The notes beneath the pieces are model-generated. The model searched no databases. It saw only the letters and a list, made by a program, of their open reading frames with translations, and was not told the DNA's origin. From assembly GCF_000150275.1 (NCBI RefSeq), contig NW_002060946.1, positions 989,815-1,053,814 on the forward strand: a DNA stretch of 64,000 nt. The letters run 5' to 3'. The DNA comes from Trichoplax adhaerens. Its lineage: Eukaryota > Placozoa > Uniplacotomia > Trichoplacea > Trichoplacidae. Made by a program: the position numbers and the translations under genes. Below, in pieces: positions 17,501 to 31,000 of the stretch. The first letter of the stretch is position 1. The number at the start of each line of letters is the position of its first letter.

Positions 17501-20500
17501 AACCGTAATGAAAAAATTAGATTAACAAAACTATCAACATAATTATTATTATCCATCATCCTGTTTATACAATTTATTCCTATATTGTTATTATGCCAAG
17601 GCTTAATTTGGAATTTAGAAAATTAAAGCAACCGACTTAGTTATCCGTGAATGAGTCATTGTTGGTCGTTAATTAAATTTAAATTGGCCTTGAGGATAGA
17701 GGCATATTTTTTTCTCCTTTTTTTATTTCTATGACATCCAATTTTTTTAATCAATTTATCAAATTAGTCTTGGCTATTATCTATAGCTGATAAGCTTTCC
17801 GATCATAAACAAACACATAATATGTTCATTTGTAATCTTGATCCTGTCGACAAGAATAGCTAAAAATTGGTAGGAATATTAATTTGTTGTTTAACTTAAT
17901 GTTGTTTAGCATGATTAATTAATTACTGATCGCGATTGAGTATACAAAGATAGACCCTATAAAGGTATACATGACGCTAATTATCTTTGTTGAATTAATC
18001 GCTTTATCTTATCCTTTACCGGCTAACATTGTCTATTCACACTGAAATGTAGACCGTTACTAACAAAATAATTACTAGCATATTAGTAAGATAATATAAT
18101 ATTATTAATGACATTTTATTTTGCATTTGCCAGCAGTATTTTCGTATATCTAGATGTCTTCACTTAGCTAGCATTATAAATATGGGTAGACGAAAAAAAG
18201 TCTTATGAATAGAATCAATCATATACGCTGATTCAGTATTTATTAAAGCAATATTAATAAATTAGTTATCTTAAGCTTTAACTTTTTTCCTAGTCTAACT
18301 TATGCTACATTTTTGTGAGTCTTACCTTTTATAGAATATGCTCTTTGTATTGTTATCCAAATTCTATAGATTGGATATCAAAACAAACTTCTGCGTCCTG
18401 TTACTGCGCTAATGTATCTTTGCAGTATTGGCTGATCTCTATATTAGTGACATTAACATATAAGAAATATTGATGATAGCATATATAGCAGTAGCGGTAC
18501 TGAAAGTATTAGTTTATTTAATTTTGATCCTATTAACAGATTACTTAGTTGACTTTTTGGCTGCTTTCTCGTATTCTACTTCATTAAAATTTTATCAATC
18601 GCACTTTCGTGACTTGTTCATTGCTGATCCAATTAGTTTATTATCATTTATATTTTATGCATACTTGTAGGTTCGTCTTTCAACGCCTTATTTTAACTGT
18701 CGTATCTATTACAATGGTTAATTATCGACTAATTAAAAGTAAGAATCAACTACGTGGTTATTGTAATGCTAGCCATGTTATACAAAAGGCTCGCTGTAGA
18801 TTGTATCAACAAATAAATAAATATAATAGTTGTATTCACCATAATTAAATTGATTCAGTTATTATTTGTAAACTGTATTAATTTGTTTTAAATGTCACAG
18901 TTATTTTTTAATTAAATTTCAACAATAAGCATATGAATTTTATTTTTATCCTGCAGATGTTGCTTGATTAATGATCATGGAATAGCTTATACAAGTTGCA
19001 ATGAATTCATTGACTGTCGTCGACCTTTTACAATCATTGCTATCATCTTTACTCGTGTTAATTTACAAAGAGAGTGTATTTATATGACATTGATTTTTTT
19101 TTAGTACCTAGATGAAAGATGAAGATCATATTGATAGCTGTAGCAATAGCGTAGTTATCTATTTAGAAAACTAGTATATATGTTATATGTAGTATCAATA
19201 ATATAAGCAATGATCACACAAAATCCCTTATATTTGGATATTCATTTATCCATTGGATAAAATAGCAGTCAAAGAATTCATTATATCTTCAGAATAAAAA
19301 ATTAAAGGAACGTTTATCGTGTATTATTTTGGTTATGGTGGGCCTATATATATTTTGATATCTTAAAGATAAGTTAATTAAATTGAAATAAGAATCGATC
19401 GATAGTAATCGATTACCAGTATTCGATAGAATACGATAGTAAGGATAATTAATGACTATCATTCATTAATAATGTTCGCATATTCCATTGATTATTAATT
19501 CAATATGTATTATATAGTTATTTTCAATCTAACGAGCGGATTAATTAGAATGTTACAACAAGATGATACGGATCAAAAAAGAATTCCGTCAATAGATATA
19601 ACATAAAATATCAACTAGAATAATAATTAAATAATAACTGCTTTATTAAATGTGAAGAATTGAATAAGAAGAGTAATTAGATTGTGAAATAGAAATAGAT
19701 ATAGGAAGAAAGCCATAAGTGTAAACTAGGTCAAAGTATTGTGTATCATGGAAAGCATCGGAGAAGATGTGCAAAGATAGCAATAGAAATAGTGACCTTT
19801 TCAATTCAATTGTCATTTTTGAGGCTTTTTATAGTGCCTCGTATTTAACGGGTCACGAAATAAAATGAACTAAATATTTCTCTATTTATATACTGCACAA
19901 GAAAGGTTATGGAAATATGACTGTGAGCTTATGTTATAAAACGAATATAAAAAACTTGATAAGACTCGGACAAATCATTTCAATTTCGTATTATTCGATA
20001 ATGGGTAATTTACTACTTTCTCATTAGATTGTCTCGAATTGATTGATACTGATGACTGAATAGCGTGAGTTAAAGTCCCAACTTGAATGGAGTGCTCTCT
20101 GTAGTAGTTGGCATTAAAATATTCCACGCAAGTAGTTGTATCAACACAATACAATTCTGTCAATTAATTTATTTTAAGAATCAAATGGCAGCTGCAAACA
20201 GTAGAGTAATATAAATGCTAGACATATTGAGTTACTTGATGTATTGAATTGCAATTTTATGTCGTCTGGCAGGATAAAAGCACTATGATCTCGTTAATAT
20301 CGACTATATCCGTATTGCTTGTTTTATTTTTGACGCAGTCTTCGACTTGCTATTACTTTTAGCCCTAAAGAATACTCTTCCTTTTATGTTCTTATTTTCA
20401 ATTTTTTTTACCCCTCCTTATGAAGATTTTGATTATTCTAATCACCGTTATCATAATTATTATAAAAAGATAATAATACCTATGAGGTTTTCCTATTTAT

Positions 20501-21720
20501 ACATCTATCCTCGGTGTAGATACAATCTATAATAGTTGAGTATTTGACCACTATAGACTGCTGCTCTAACCATCAATGATCTACTCTTTCTCCTCAAGAG
20601 GGAAATGAAAATTATCATTATCATCTTATTTTATTATTGCCCAGATTAAAGAAGACTATTAATTTTTATTTTTTTTTTTAATTAATAAGCGTCATTTTAT
20701 TTTATCTAAATGTTGTTGTTGTCGTTGAATATAACAGACGATTTAAAAAAGGATGAAAAGTTTAATAGACAAGGGCGACGAGCACGACATCTCTAGTAAA
20801 TGTTGGAAAAAATGATTACAATAATATTCCTGTAAAATGATTAAATAGAGGAGTAGAAGAGAAAATGATGAGTAAGGATTGGTAGGACGACATAGTAACA
20901 TGTCAGGTAACAGGAAAGGGAGTGGAGGTGAAATGGCGACAATGACTGGACATAGTCACGACAATAACATAGTCGGGCAAGAATCTTAACGAATTAGAAA
21001 TAATAATTATTAATATGTCAACAATGATGGCGCCAATACGTATTGCTAATAGAGCTGTTTAATTGCAGTTAAGTAATGTTTATTATTCATGAAGACAATA
21101 TCATTCTAATGTTGAACTTTTGCTTAACAATCAACTCTTTTTAATTGCTAATGCAATTTGTTAGACGCCTAATTGCTTAATATTATAGCAGGTTATTTTA
21201 TTACTTCCTATACAAACAATCCAATCAAACGCGTAGTTGGCTATTGGTACAACAGGGTGCCTTCATTCTATACTTACGAGTCTGCATACTTGTATGTATA
21301 CGGCATCTATCTAAAAATGCCTTATTTGTATAGGTAGATCTCATCTGCTAATTAAAAAGTGCACAAGATCAGCCAACTCAATTAGTCGCATTTATTTAAT
21401 GACTTCAACTTAATTAACTGCTTTAATCTTTTGATAGCTATTCAGTTGAATTTACAACTAACTAACTAACATTATTTCAGTAATATCAATCCAATTAGTT
21501 GATCAAATTGGATTATAGTAATCATCTTTGATTCTGAATATACTGAGTTAAACTTTTTTTAAGGAAATTCATTTAATTTAATCTTCACCGCCCTTCCTAA
21601 TCGATGTATCTTTAAAGTTTTTATCAAATAATTCAGTTTTAATGTTACTTCATTATTAATAACTCATTGTTTAATTGGAATTTATTACTTTTTTTGGAAA
21701 ACGTCTTCAAATTCAATGAC

Positions 21721-21728
21721 TATAAAAA
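21721..21728 (+). promoter_or_regulatory. Candidate TATA box of the homeobox gene
   Basis: TATAAAAA lies about 770 bp before the proposed ATG of the homeobox gene. A start site about 30 bp downstream would give a 5' UTR of about 740 nt that begins just before a GA-rich tract. Position and motif are the only evidence. Confidence 0.3.
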
Positions 21729-21803
21729 AGTATCTTCGAGATTGATTGTAAGCCACTTTTAAGAATTGGATTTATTCATTAGAATTCTCCTTGAAGATCA
21801 CGA

Positions 21804-21900
21804 GTGAAAGAGAGAGAAGGAGTAAAAGAGAGAGAAAGAGGCAGAACGAACGACAGAGTGATTGAAAGAGAGAGACACGAGATTGGAACAGATAGAGAAA
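21804..21900. repeat. GA-rich imperfect repeat
   Basis: A purine-rich GAGA tract with AGAGAGA runs broken by short interruptions. It lies between the candidate TATA box and the first coding exon of the homeobox gene, so it may be transcribed as 5' UTR or act as a GAGA-type promoter element. Confidence 0.6.
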
Positions 21901-22493
21901 ATATCCATCATTGAATTGAAATACGAGTATATCCAGTATTCCGAGATTGGAGTTAGAATAATTTAAGATAAACAGCTAATTCTTGATAAAATCGATTCAA
22001 TCAAGGACCAAAGTTGTGTTAATCAGAGCTAAGGTTCATCAAGTCAATAGCATCCTATTATCGAGATAACAGATTTTCAAACTTCAAGCTGGCATTGGTA
22101 AATTGTTGAAATTATTAAACTCGTTAATCTATTAGTTGATGCAAATTAAGCATTATATTGGTGTTACTCTTGTGAATCTACGATCAACTTTATTTGAAAA
22201 AAGATTGACTTGCTGAAGACTGGTAACTTCCACCTAGTGTTTACCCTAATTATAGTCAATAAATTAGCTTGCTATCCGCAATCCAGAAGTGTTGAATCCA
22301 GGCTATAGTAGTCGCTTTTTGTTGACCAAATTGTCCTACTTATTGGCTAAAGAAATTGAAGTCTAACGATCGTGCAAATTGAATTGCAACTCTTTGGCTT
22401 GGATCGTATCTAAAGTCTACAAGTTGAATTTAATTTTTTATTCAAAAGGTAGAAGACAAGATCTTGTCATTGATCTGCTATTACATATTGACT

Positions 22494-25400
22494 ATGACCG
22501 CTAATGAAAGTGGTAAGTCGTGTTGGAAATGTTTGCAGAATGCTTTTAGCCGTGTTGAATTTCATATCTTTAATACCCCTCAATAGGCCTGGTGGTTTAA
22601 GATTTTTCCTTTTTTATAACCTTTTTTTTTTATTATTTAATTTCTTGCATTCTCCAATTTTGTTAACTTAACTCAATAAGAATACGCTGCTATTGCTAGT
22701 TGATCGTGACTTTGGGGTTAGCTGATGACGAGCATTATTTAACACCATCAACTAAATACTAGCAGACGCTACTCTCTCTAGCGGCTAAAATGATGTCATG
22801 GTAGTATAATAACATTGATTATTGTATACCGATGGGGATGATCCTTTGATCAATATATTATATTATTCTATTCATATCCACGTTCGCAACGTAAACTATT
22901 TTGAAAAAGGTACAATAATCATCATTTACAATATCCAAATACACATAATATGATTCATTTTCTGATGGGTTGTACGTATATTGTTGATGAAGCCATGATA
23001 TTGCATGGTTGATAGTGATACTTTTTACTCCATCAACACCATTGGCTTCTTGGTGAATTACTTTCCAAAATAGCCCTAGTCACATGTTGGATAGTAATAC
23101 AGTATTGGAAGAGGATTAAGAGCGTACAACATTCCTATCCTACATGGATCTATTTGAATTTGTTATTGCCCAAGATATCCTATCATACTTGTAAAGTTAT
23201 GCATGGTTTTGTCCATTCTTTTCTTTCCGTTGCTAGTGAAGTTTTCCTTTTGACCCTTTTGAAATGAATGGGGGTGAAAATTGGCTGAGTGGGGGGGGGG
23301 GGGGGAAGACATTATAAATTGAAAATATCCCTAAGAAAGAATGAAATTAGTCTGATATGTTGTTAGGTGATAAAATACGTAGAACGTAATAAGGTTGGAT
23401 TTGCTTTCTTGATCATGAGATGGATACGTTAGGGGCAGCCAGCCATTCATTCTTAAAGGCAATTATTTCAAAGTCATACTACAACTTGGAAATTTTGAAC
23501 TTCCATTCATATTAACACATCGACATGATTTCCGTTGGTAGGCAATAACTTCCTCAGAATCATTCCTACTTACTATCCTCGACCATTTTGCTAGCCGGCA
23601 TTTGGACGCGCTTTACTCACCACAAAGAGATTGAGGAAGAGTAGTCAGACTACAATACAGTCAAGGCGTGTGACATCTGTGACATCACAGTAACAAGTGT
23701 AGAATGACGATGGTTGACTTTCACGCGATTCAATCAGATGACAGTCATACAGTCTCCTTCCCTTTGATGCCTGTTGTTGTTATTTTCCTACAGCATTATT
23801 TCCCTTCACGCATATTTCACTCACTTGATGGTCCGGAACATGGGACCATGGCAATGGCCAGACAGCAGCCCGCTCGACGGTCTTAACAATCAAAGCCTAA
23901 CATGGACGCAATCGTCGATGTTAGGCTGATAGTAATTTGACGAGAATGGCCAATCGGCTCGATTGCAATTTGTAGTCGGGCAAGATAGATTAAAGTCAAT
24001 GGATTCTAGCATCTAAGAGAAGATGATATCATTTCTTTCGCAATCGTCGATGCTAGGCCGATAGTAATTTGACCAGAATGGCCAATCGACTCGATAGCAA
24101 TCGGAGACGATTGCAATTTATAGTCGGGCAAGATAGATTAAAGTCAATGGATTCTAGCATCTAGGAGAAGATGATATCATTTCTTGTTCAGTATCCGTTC
24201 AATTTATCTTCATTTGATACGTTTCACGGGGGGGGGGGGGAAATTGAAATTGCCATGGCAGACAGCCTCCAACAATGCTCTACTTTGCGTTATGAGTACA
24301 ATTATGAACCGTCCAAGAAAAGAGGATATAGGGACTAGATAGCGATTGCAGCTAATGAAAGTTTTTTACTGTTGGCAGACTCGCATGGCGTTCTATTCTG
24401 CGGTAGTATGGATAAAAGTTAAGGGTTAAGGTCGTCTACAATGAGACGATAGCATTTTTCCTTCACCATCAGTTCAATTTGTATCGATTACATCGCCATC
24501 CAAGCGAATTCAATGAAGACTTCAGTACCACAGCAGGATCCCCCTCGTCAATAGACCCCATCATTTTAAATGCATCCTTTCCTTTCACGAAATGAATACA
24601 AATTAATTGATTGCATTGATTGCAATCATGGTAGATTTAATCCATTTCTACCGGCAGGAACAGTTCACTAGCCACGCTAGATTTGGAATAGGGAGGGTAC
24701 TTTTTTTTGTCTGTGCAAGAGCTCAAATACCCGTTCATAGCGATCAAATAGATTGATTTTCTCTGATCGAATTAGATTAATCCGTAGGAAATTTGTATTG
24801 AAAAAATAAATGTAATTTTTGAGTTGAAGAAAAAAAAATAAACTGTCTTGTTTTTTTTAAAGAAAGAGTTACTTCAATTTAACTCCGTAAAATGGATACG
24901 GTAGCGCAATCATTTATATACCCTATTCTACGGTAGATACTGGTAGAGAAAGATTCCATGAGACATCATCTAGTTAAAATAGCAATGGCTCAAGAATAAA
25001 CAAATAGTAGATAAAAACGATACTTTTACACTGTAGCGTCGTCAAGAAAGAAAGAGAGATAAAATCATGAATCGTTTTTTTTAAACTTCTTTTCATCCAC
25101 CTTGCATTCACTCTGTATTACGTAGTGCTTGTGACCAATGTAGACATAAATATTAAACACCATAGCTAATTATTGACTCAACGCCTAGTCAGTGTTGCTT
25201 ACGCCAACATTGGCCAGTTTTAATATTATGCAAGAATATTAAAATTCTCTCCGACAAAGTCATCGCTCGATTGGACCAACACCCGCCGCCGTTAGTTTAC
25301 ACAATACACCAACCACTTAACATAGTTACAATAGTCAGACAGTATTAGGATAAGATATTAGTGTAAGCTTACATTCAACGACAACAACAGAAAAAATGGA

Positions 25401-28400
25401 TAAAAAAGAAGACTTCAGCTTAGATTTCTTGACTGTCTGGACCGCAGTTAAAACAACAGCACATTAATCAAAAGGTCATTTTTTATGTGAATCGTGGTCA
25501 GATAATATTGGCAAAAGGGTATACGGACTATCTTTTACCCTGATCGTTTAGTAGAATTTCATTTGCATAATCATATATTATTTTTAATAAGCTACTTAGT
25601 AACGCGTAGTCAATTAATTAATATTGTAGTAGTGTAATTACCTTAATTGTTCGTTTTGTCATCGTTTTATACACTACTTTATGAATCCTTTTCTAATTCT
25701 TTACTCAGGTAGGGGTACAGTCATTCAGTTGTTCTCTTCCTTTTTTTTTGCCGTGACACGGTTTTTGCTATAGTCACGGCCGACTAGTTCAACCTAATTT
25801 CAGCGTAAACTGTTTTGAAATGTTCGATGATGGAATTATCTTACAACGACTTATTTTAATTAATGAATAGAACGACGGCCTAAGCTAGTTGTATAGATGA
25901 TACGTACTGTATAAGATCTGAAAATCATTCAAATCATTAGTGTAAAAGAGCTCATCTAAAAATAATCATATCGGAATAGTAAAATAGGTGAGATAAATCA
26001 ACCCATTTACTTGAAGTATGCTATTCACTTATTTTCAAGTCCAGTTTTTCTCATTTTGATCACGTCTAGAAGTCAGCAGGGTTAAAAATCAATTTTACAG
26101 TAAAATGTACGGGTAATGTCACGGCCGAATTATCGTACGTATACCATGATCTAAAATGAAAACTGCCATAGCAAAGTTATACGTATAACAGAACATTAAT
26201 AACCAATACACACAGTCAATTTTAACTTCGATTAAATAAAATAATGACATACTTTTTCTAAATGACCGAGTTTTCGCGCAGTTTACGCTTTCTATTCATT
26301 GTGTCATTTTAAAAATTAATGACTATATCTGTTGGTGCATGATGATAGAGGATACCGTAGTCTATTTAGTAAGAAAAGATTTCCACCTAAATCGCTCAGA
26401 TATTTCCTGAAGTTGTGGAGACGACAATCAACCTTTCGTTTTTAACTATATATTCTACAAATTGTATTAGACCGATACTGCACTCAGGTAAAACTCCCTC
26501 AAGAGTAATATTTTCGATCAAGCCCCCTATATCGTGTACCTTTTTTTCTGGTAATCATGGGCAAACTACCGTATAAGTAACCATATGAATATTGTATACA
26601 AGTAGATCTAAGATGGAGATGCAGTTTTTTAAATACTGTATCAACCCGGTATATTTCGATCGCTAACAACTACATCCCAAGTTTCGCAACGTAACTTAAC
26701 GATAGCAATTTAATTATATTATTTTAATTATTGCTTATTGATTCATTATCATCTATTTTAATTTTGTTTCATCTGAATAGTTTAATCTGTGATATTAGCT
26801 GAATGCCACGGTAGATTGAATATAGATTGTTTAGATTAAATAGTAACTGTAAAAATGATCATCAACCTAATTTTACTACTCTACTGTACAACATTCATGA
26901 TACATTCGGTAAACACTCTTAAAAAAACTACAGTAAATTCTCTTTACACAAAAATTAGCAAATAGCCTATTTGCTTATTTAGGGTAACGATAGAATACAG
27001 ACATTGATAGAAAATTGAAGGAATTGGCATATCGACGGCATGTTGTTTTTCCTTTTAATTTATGATTGACTATGAAAACAAGATTGATTAATAGTTTATC
27101 TAATCGACATTAATCTGCTTACAGTTGTTTTCATCATCTATATAGATAAAAATAATCCATTATTTGACATATTAATAGCCAATTTTCATTACTTTAGGAT
27201 GATATTACCTATCGTTTAAATGGTTTTACTTTATGTTCTCTATTGTCTATTAATATTATTGGGTAAAAGATAATAACAACAATAATAAGAAGAATAATAA
27301 CCGAATTGACGTACTTACAGCTACGGAAGAAAAAAAAGAGATTGAACAGTTTTAATATAAATCCATTGACAAATAAGACAATAGTCGATTTTATTCAAGC
27401 ATAAATTGTTAATTTATTTGGATTACAACAGTTTCTAAATTTGTGTTAATTGACGTTGTTGTGTAAATTTGAAAACAATTAAACGAACGATGTTATCTCA
27501 ATTGACGTTAGATAATATCGTGGCAATTAGGGAGATTCAAGGTTTTTAATTAGGAATTATGCCGGTTAATTCTATCCTTATAGCTCCTCTCATATATAAG
27601 CGATTGACACTTAATTTCTCTTAGTAATTATGATAGTTAGTCATCCTCTGAAACTTTTCTGATCAGCCCCTTACCTGCAATATAGCACGATACGGTAACT
27701 TTTTCCCCTACAGAAAGATTCAATCTGGTTAGCATAATTAAATTCATTTGATAAAAGATTTTCCTGAGAAGTTAGGAATGCAATTTTAGTCATAGGGACT
27801 GCACGTATTAAATTATAGTAATTTTCAGGTTGCTTTGTACTTAAATCATAATTAATAATTATAATCCTGCGATTAAATTGAATAATTTTTTACTGTAATC
27901 ATTTATGTCTGGATCTGTTTGCTTTCATCTATTAGATCGAACAACTATGGTAGAATCTTCCTACGATAACGAATCTATCCTGAGTAGATTACACGACACA
28001 GCTTCCATTAATAATAGGAAACGCCTAGAAAGAGAAGATTCCGATTCTGAAAAGCAAAAGCAGAAACGATTTCGTACTACATTTACTAATGGACAGTTAG
28101 AAGAACTAGAGAAAGCTTTTGCAATTACTCATTATCCGGATGTATTTACTCGAGAAGAAATTGCTAGTCGAGTTGATTTGACTGAAGCAAAAGTACAGGT
28201 TAGCAAGTAAAATAAATAATCTCTGTTAATAACCCGTTAATCAGTATGGTAATTATTTCTTTATTGCCTGTCAGCCATTAATTTGAATAGAGATTAGTAT
28301 GGATTAAAAATATTAAATTGTTTTTTTACAAAAACACTTATAAATAGATTCGTAAATATCAAGGTTGATATCGTTGATAGTATTTGCTGATTATACAGTA

Positions 28401-31000
28401 TTAAAATATAGTCGTTATTGCTTTGAAGCAATAACAAGAAAATAACTGACTGCACTAATTTGAAACCAAAAAACAATTATCACAAACTATTTTTATGGTG
28501 TACTCAAGTATTGAATTTGAAAGTTTTGTATGCTGTATACTAGAATATTTACATTTAACGATTTATTAACTTCGGTTAAATTACTGTAAATCAGTACCGG
28601 GCAATAAGCAATACCTAACGGAAAAGCCTCAATTTAAAATATTAGTAATACTTCGGGTTTATAACTTCAAAATGAAATGAAAATCTTCAAGTAGAAATAG
28701 AATAAAGCATACGCATAGACTTACAAATTCTATGATCGTAACCAGTGATTCGTCATTCGACGCGAACTACTGTACAATTTTATAAAATCTGAGAACGTTT
28801 ACAATAATCAGTTATCAATAGTCTAAACACTTAATTGGTAAAGTGTTGACCCATGTAAAATCATTCAATATCGATCTGATTGCAGTACACGTATTTCAGG
28901 GTGATCAGATAGCATTGTGCTCTAGTCAGCAACTTCTAAATATTTAACGTACCACTACTGTTCCAATTTTCTTATTATTAGCCTATATTAATACCTAAAC
29001 GCGCAATAATAGAAATGCAGGTAAAATCTGTAGGTTGACTTAATAATAAAACTTCTTACTACCCGTATATCGATTGATAAGGGAAAAATAGTATACACCT
29101 ATATTCAAAATCTTTCCTTAAGTCGTAATACATTGCTACCAATCGTGAATTTAGTTGCTACCGTTGATTCCATATCACGACACTGTATATTCATTATCCG
29201 ATGCTTTGACAAAGAACACTAATTCAATATTAATACAGACCAAAATTGATTTGCCTATACGTATGAGTAAAATTCCAATGGAAACATCATCGATATCGAT
29301 TTATGTTACGCGTATGCACAAAGAGTTGTTTATTTGATAATTTTCACATCGGATAATTGGATAAGCAAGCTGTGTATTTTAGTACAGCATTGATAGCAAA
29401 ATATACTGGATAGGACTACTAAATGAATAAATTATTTTTAGTCAATGATTAATCATTACTCTTTTTCGCCGTTCTTATTTCTAAAGCACGAAAAATTTCA
29501 CTATCATAATTGCCAGAATTCGTTTATTGTTCAGTTGGACTTCATTTCGTGATTATCTATATTTCGTTCAATGTTCTAAGTCAAGATTATTATACAATAA
29601 TATAATTAGTTATTCTTGTCAGTCTGCAGTATAGAGCTGAATATTTCTTCGATGTATAAATGAATGTATTGCATGGTAGTTCTAACAATGTCTTCTCCTT
29701 TTTCCCTAAATTCATCGGAGATCAATTTGTAAGATACAGCCTGTAATTATGATGTAGTAATTAGCTATTAGTTTGGGGAATCTTGCCTAATTAACTATGT
29801 GTTATTTATTTCCTTAATTGAGGGATAGACCAAGAAATTACTTTGATTATTGGAGATTACAAAATTTAAAATTTTGAATAGAATTGATTAGTAATAACGC
29901 TGATAATAGTTATTCTGCATGAGAAGCCTACAAACACTCCATTTGTGCTACGTAGAAGAATTTCTCAAGTAGTAATGTTAGCAAGTTTCTAAAAAATACA
30001 AGTTTACAGAAGTATTCAAATAAGCGATTTATAGATCGTTATTCATACTAATGATTCAGCTATTTGCCTAACAATGTTTTTACGGTATGAAGCACTCGCT
30101 TTAGTAGTTAGTGATAGTGGAGCATATTAATTTTTAGTTACAGCTATTGACGTCGGTTGCTTCTCCTGTTCTGATAATTAATTATTGTAATCTACTTACA
30201 TGTAATTAACTTACTGTATAGCATTATGTCTCGGATTAGCTTAAGTTATCTAATAGTTATAATCGAGAGACATAGATGCTGTAAATAAGGCTTTCCCAAT
30301 AAACAAGATTGTAAATCATTTTATGGATTCGAGATTTAAATTCAAAAATTCGCAATAATATTAGTCTATTTTAGAATTATGATGTTGACGTAAATTTTAT
30401 AAAACTTTCTAATCATGTTTAGACAATATTGATTATAGTTATTATTTATACTAGCGGCACATAGTAATGGTCAATCACTTGATAGTGATCCTGTTCTATA
30501 TTTGTTAATTTAAAGTTATTACCTTACAAAGGCAATCGTATTTAATGATACATTTCACTTTATAGGTATGGTTTCAAAATCGGCGTGCAAAGTGGAGAAA
30601 GCGACAGAAATCGACAGGTCCAACACGTTCCAGTAGCACACTAGAGAGTACTGCTAGCAGTATTTATAACCACAACAACGATTCGCCATCTTTTGCGGAT
30701 CCAATACGAGTTCGACATCATCCAACAATGAGTTTAGAGGCATATAATAATTATTTCGTTTGGCCGAAACAACAGCAAGTCAGCCATACAAACGGTAGTA
30801 ATAGTTCTAGTTATTATCATTACAATGTACCATCATTTGGCAAACGGAATTTGATGCAATATGGACATCCGACAGCTTTTAGCGGCAGTTCAGCAAGTAC
30901 TCCTTTCGCCTTCAATCCCATGATGCAGTCAGCAATCAATTCAGGATTTTTTAATACCTATCAACGTGATAGCTATCCTTACGGCTATTCTTTATGTTAA
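22494..31000 (+). CDS. Paired-class (Q50) homeobox transcription factor, three coding exons
   Basis: Coding exons: 22494-22512, 27936-28198 and 30566-31000 (238 aa). Exon 1 encodes MTANES plus one base and ends at a consensus donor (GTGGTAAGT). The acceptor at 27935 (TTTGCTTTCATCTATTAG) restores the frame as D-R-T-T-M-V-E. The homeodomain spans residues 49-108: [37 protein letters not shown] and then [15 protein letters not shown], with Gln at position 50. The intron between homeodomain positions 46 and 47 is the site common in paired-class genes. [11 protein letters not shown] and RTTFT most resemble Arx/Drgx/Alx-group proteins. Residues about 15-24 (YDNESILSR) resemble the Arx octapeptide/eh1 repressor motif YCIDSILGR. 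No paired domain or C-terminal OAR motif is present; the tail is rich in Ser, Asn, Tyr and Phe. It should act as a sequence-specific nuclear regulator. The exact orthology group needs a tree. If exon 1 is wrong, translation could start at 27947 (MVESS). Confidence 0.88.
23291..23305. repeat. Poly-G tract of 15
   Basis: An uninterrupted run of 15 G in otherwise AT-rich DNA. Confidence 0.9.
23907..24185. repeat. Tandem segmental duplication, units of 131 and 147 bp
   Basis: Copy 1 (23907-24037) and copy 2 (24039-24185) are adjacent direct repeats. Both begin CGCAATCGTCGATG and end GATGATATCATTTCTT, with only a few substitutions. Copy 2 has 16 extra bases near its middle, which themselves look like a local slip duplication of the CGAT-GCAAT context. 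The low divergence suggests a recent event. Confidence 0.9.
24228..24240. repeat. Poly-G tract of 13
   Basis: A second G run, about 0.9 kb from the first and just past the segmental duplication. Confidence 0.9.
25750..25783. repeat. Inverted repeat GCCGTGAC...GTCACGGC
   Basis: Perfect 8-bp arms (25750-25757 and 25773-25780) flank a 15-bp spacer. The right arm extends to GTCACGGCCGA, and these 11 bases recur exactly at 26118-26128. All sites lie in the homeobox gene's first intron. Confidence 0.6.
28199..30565. other. Homeobox gene intron 2 (2.4 kb)
   Basis: This intron splits the homeodomain between Gln46 and Val47. The donor is CAG|GTTAGC and the acceptor TTTATAG|GTATGG. No other feature is supported inside it. 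Confidence 0.8.

Larger units (their letters stand above)
13953..21720. other. Large AT-rich intergenic region upstream of the homeobox gene
   Basis: After the short KAT6 3' UTR there are about 7.6 kb with no supported gene. The DNA is rich in TAATTA/TTAATTAA cores, which match homeodomain sites but are also expected by chance at this base composition. It contains a TA microsatellite (14517-14539) and two related TTAATTAGGGTCA-like sites (16106-16189). Short frames such as 18470-18670 and 18609-18848 show no family features. Confidence 0.5.
22513..27935. other. Homeobox gene intron 1 (5.4 kb)
   Basis: This is inferred from the splice pairing of exon 1 and exon 2. It contains an island with fewer AT bases at about 23200-24700, with two G tracts and a tandem duplication, and a pair of GTCACGGCCGA sites (25773, 26118). 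No coding sequence is supported. A 60-codon frame at 23704-23886 lacks any family features. The last kilobase before exon 2 is rich in TAATTA cores. Confidence 0.5.
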
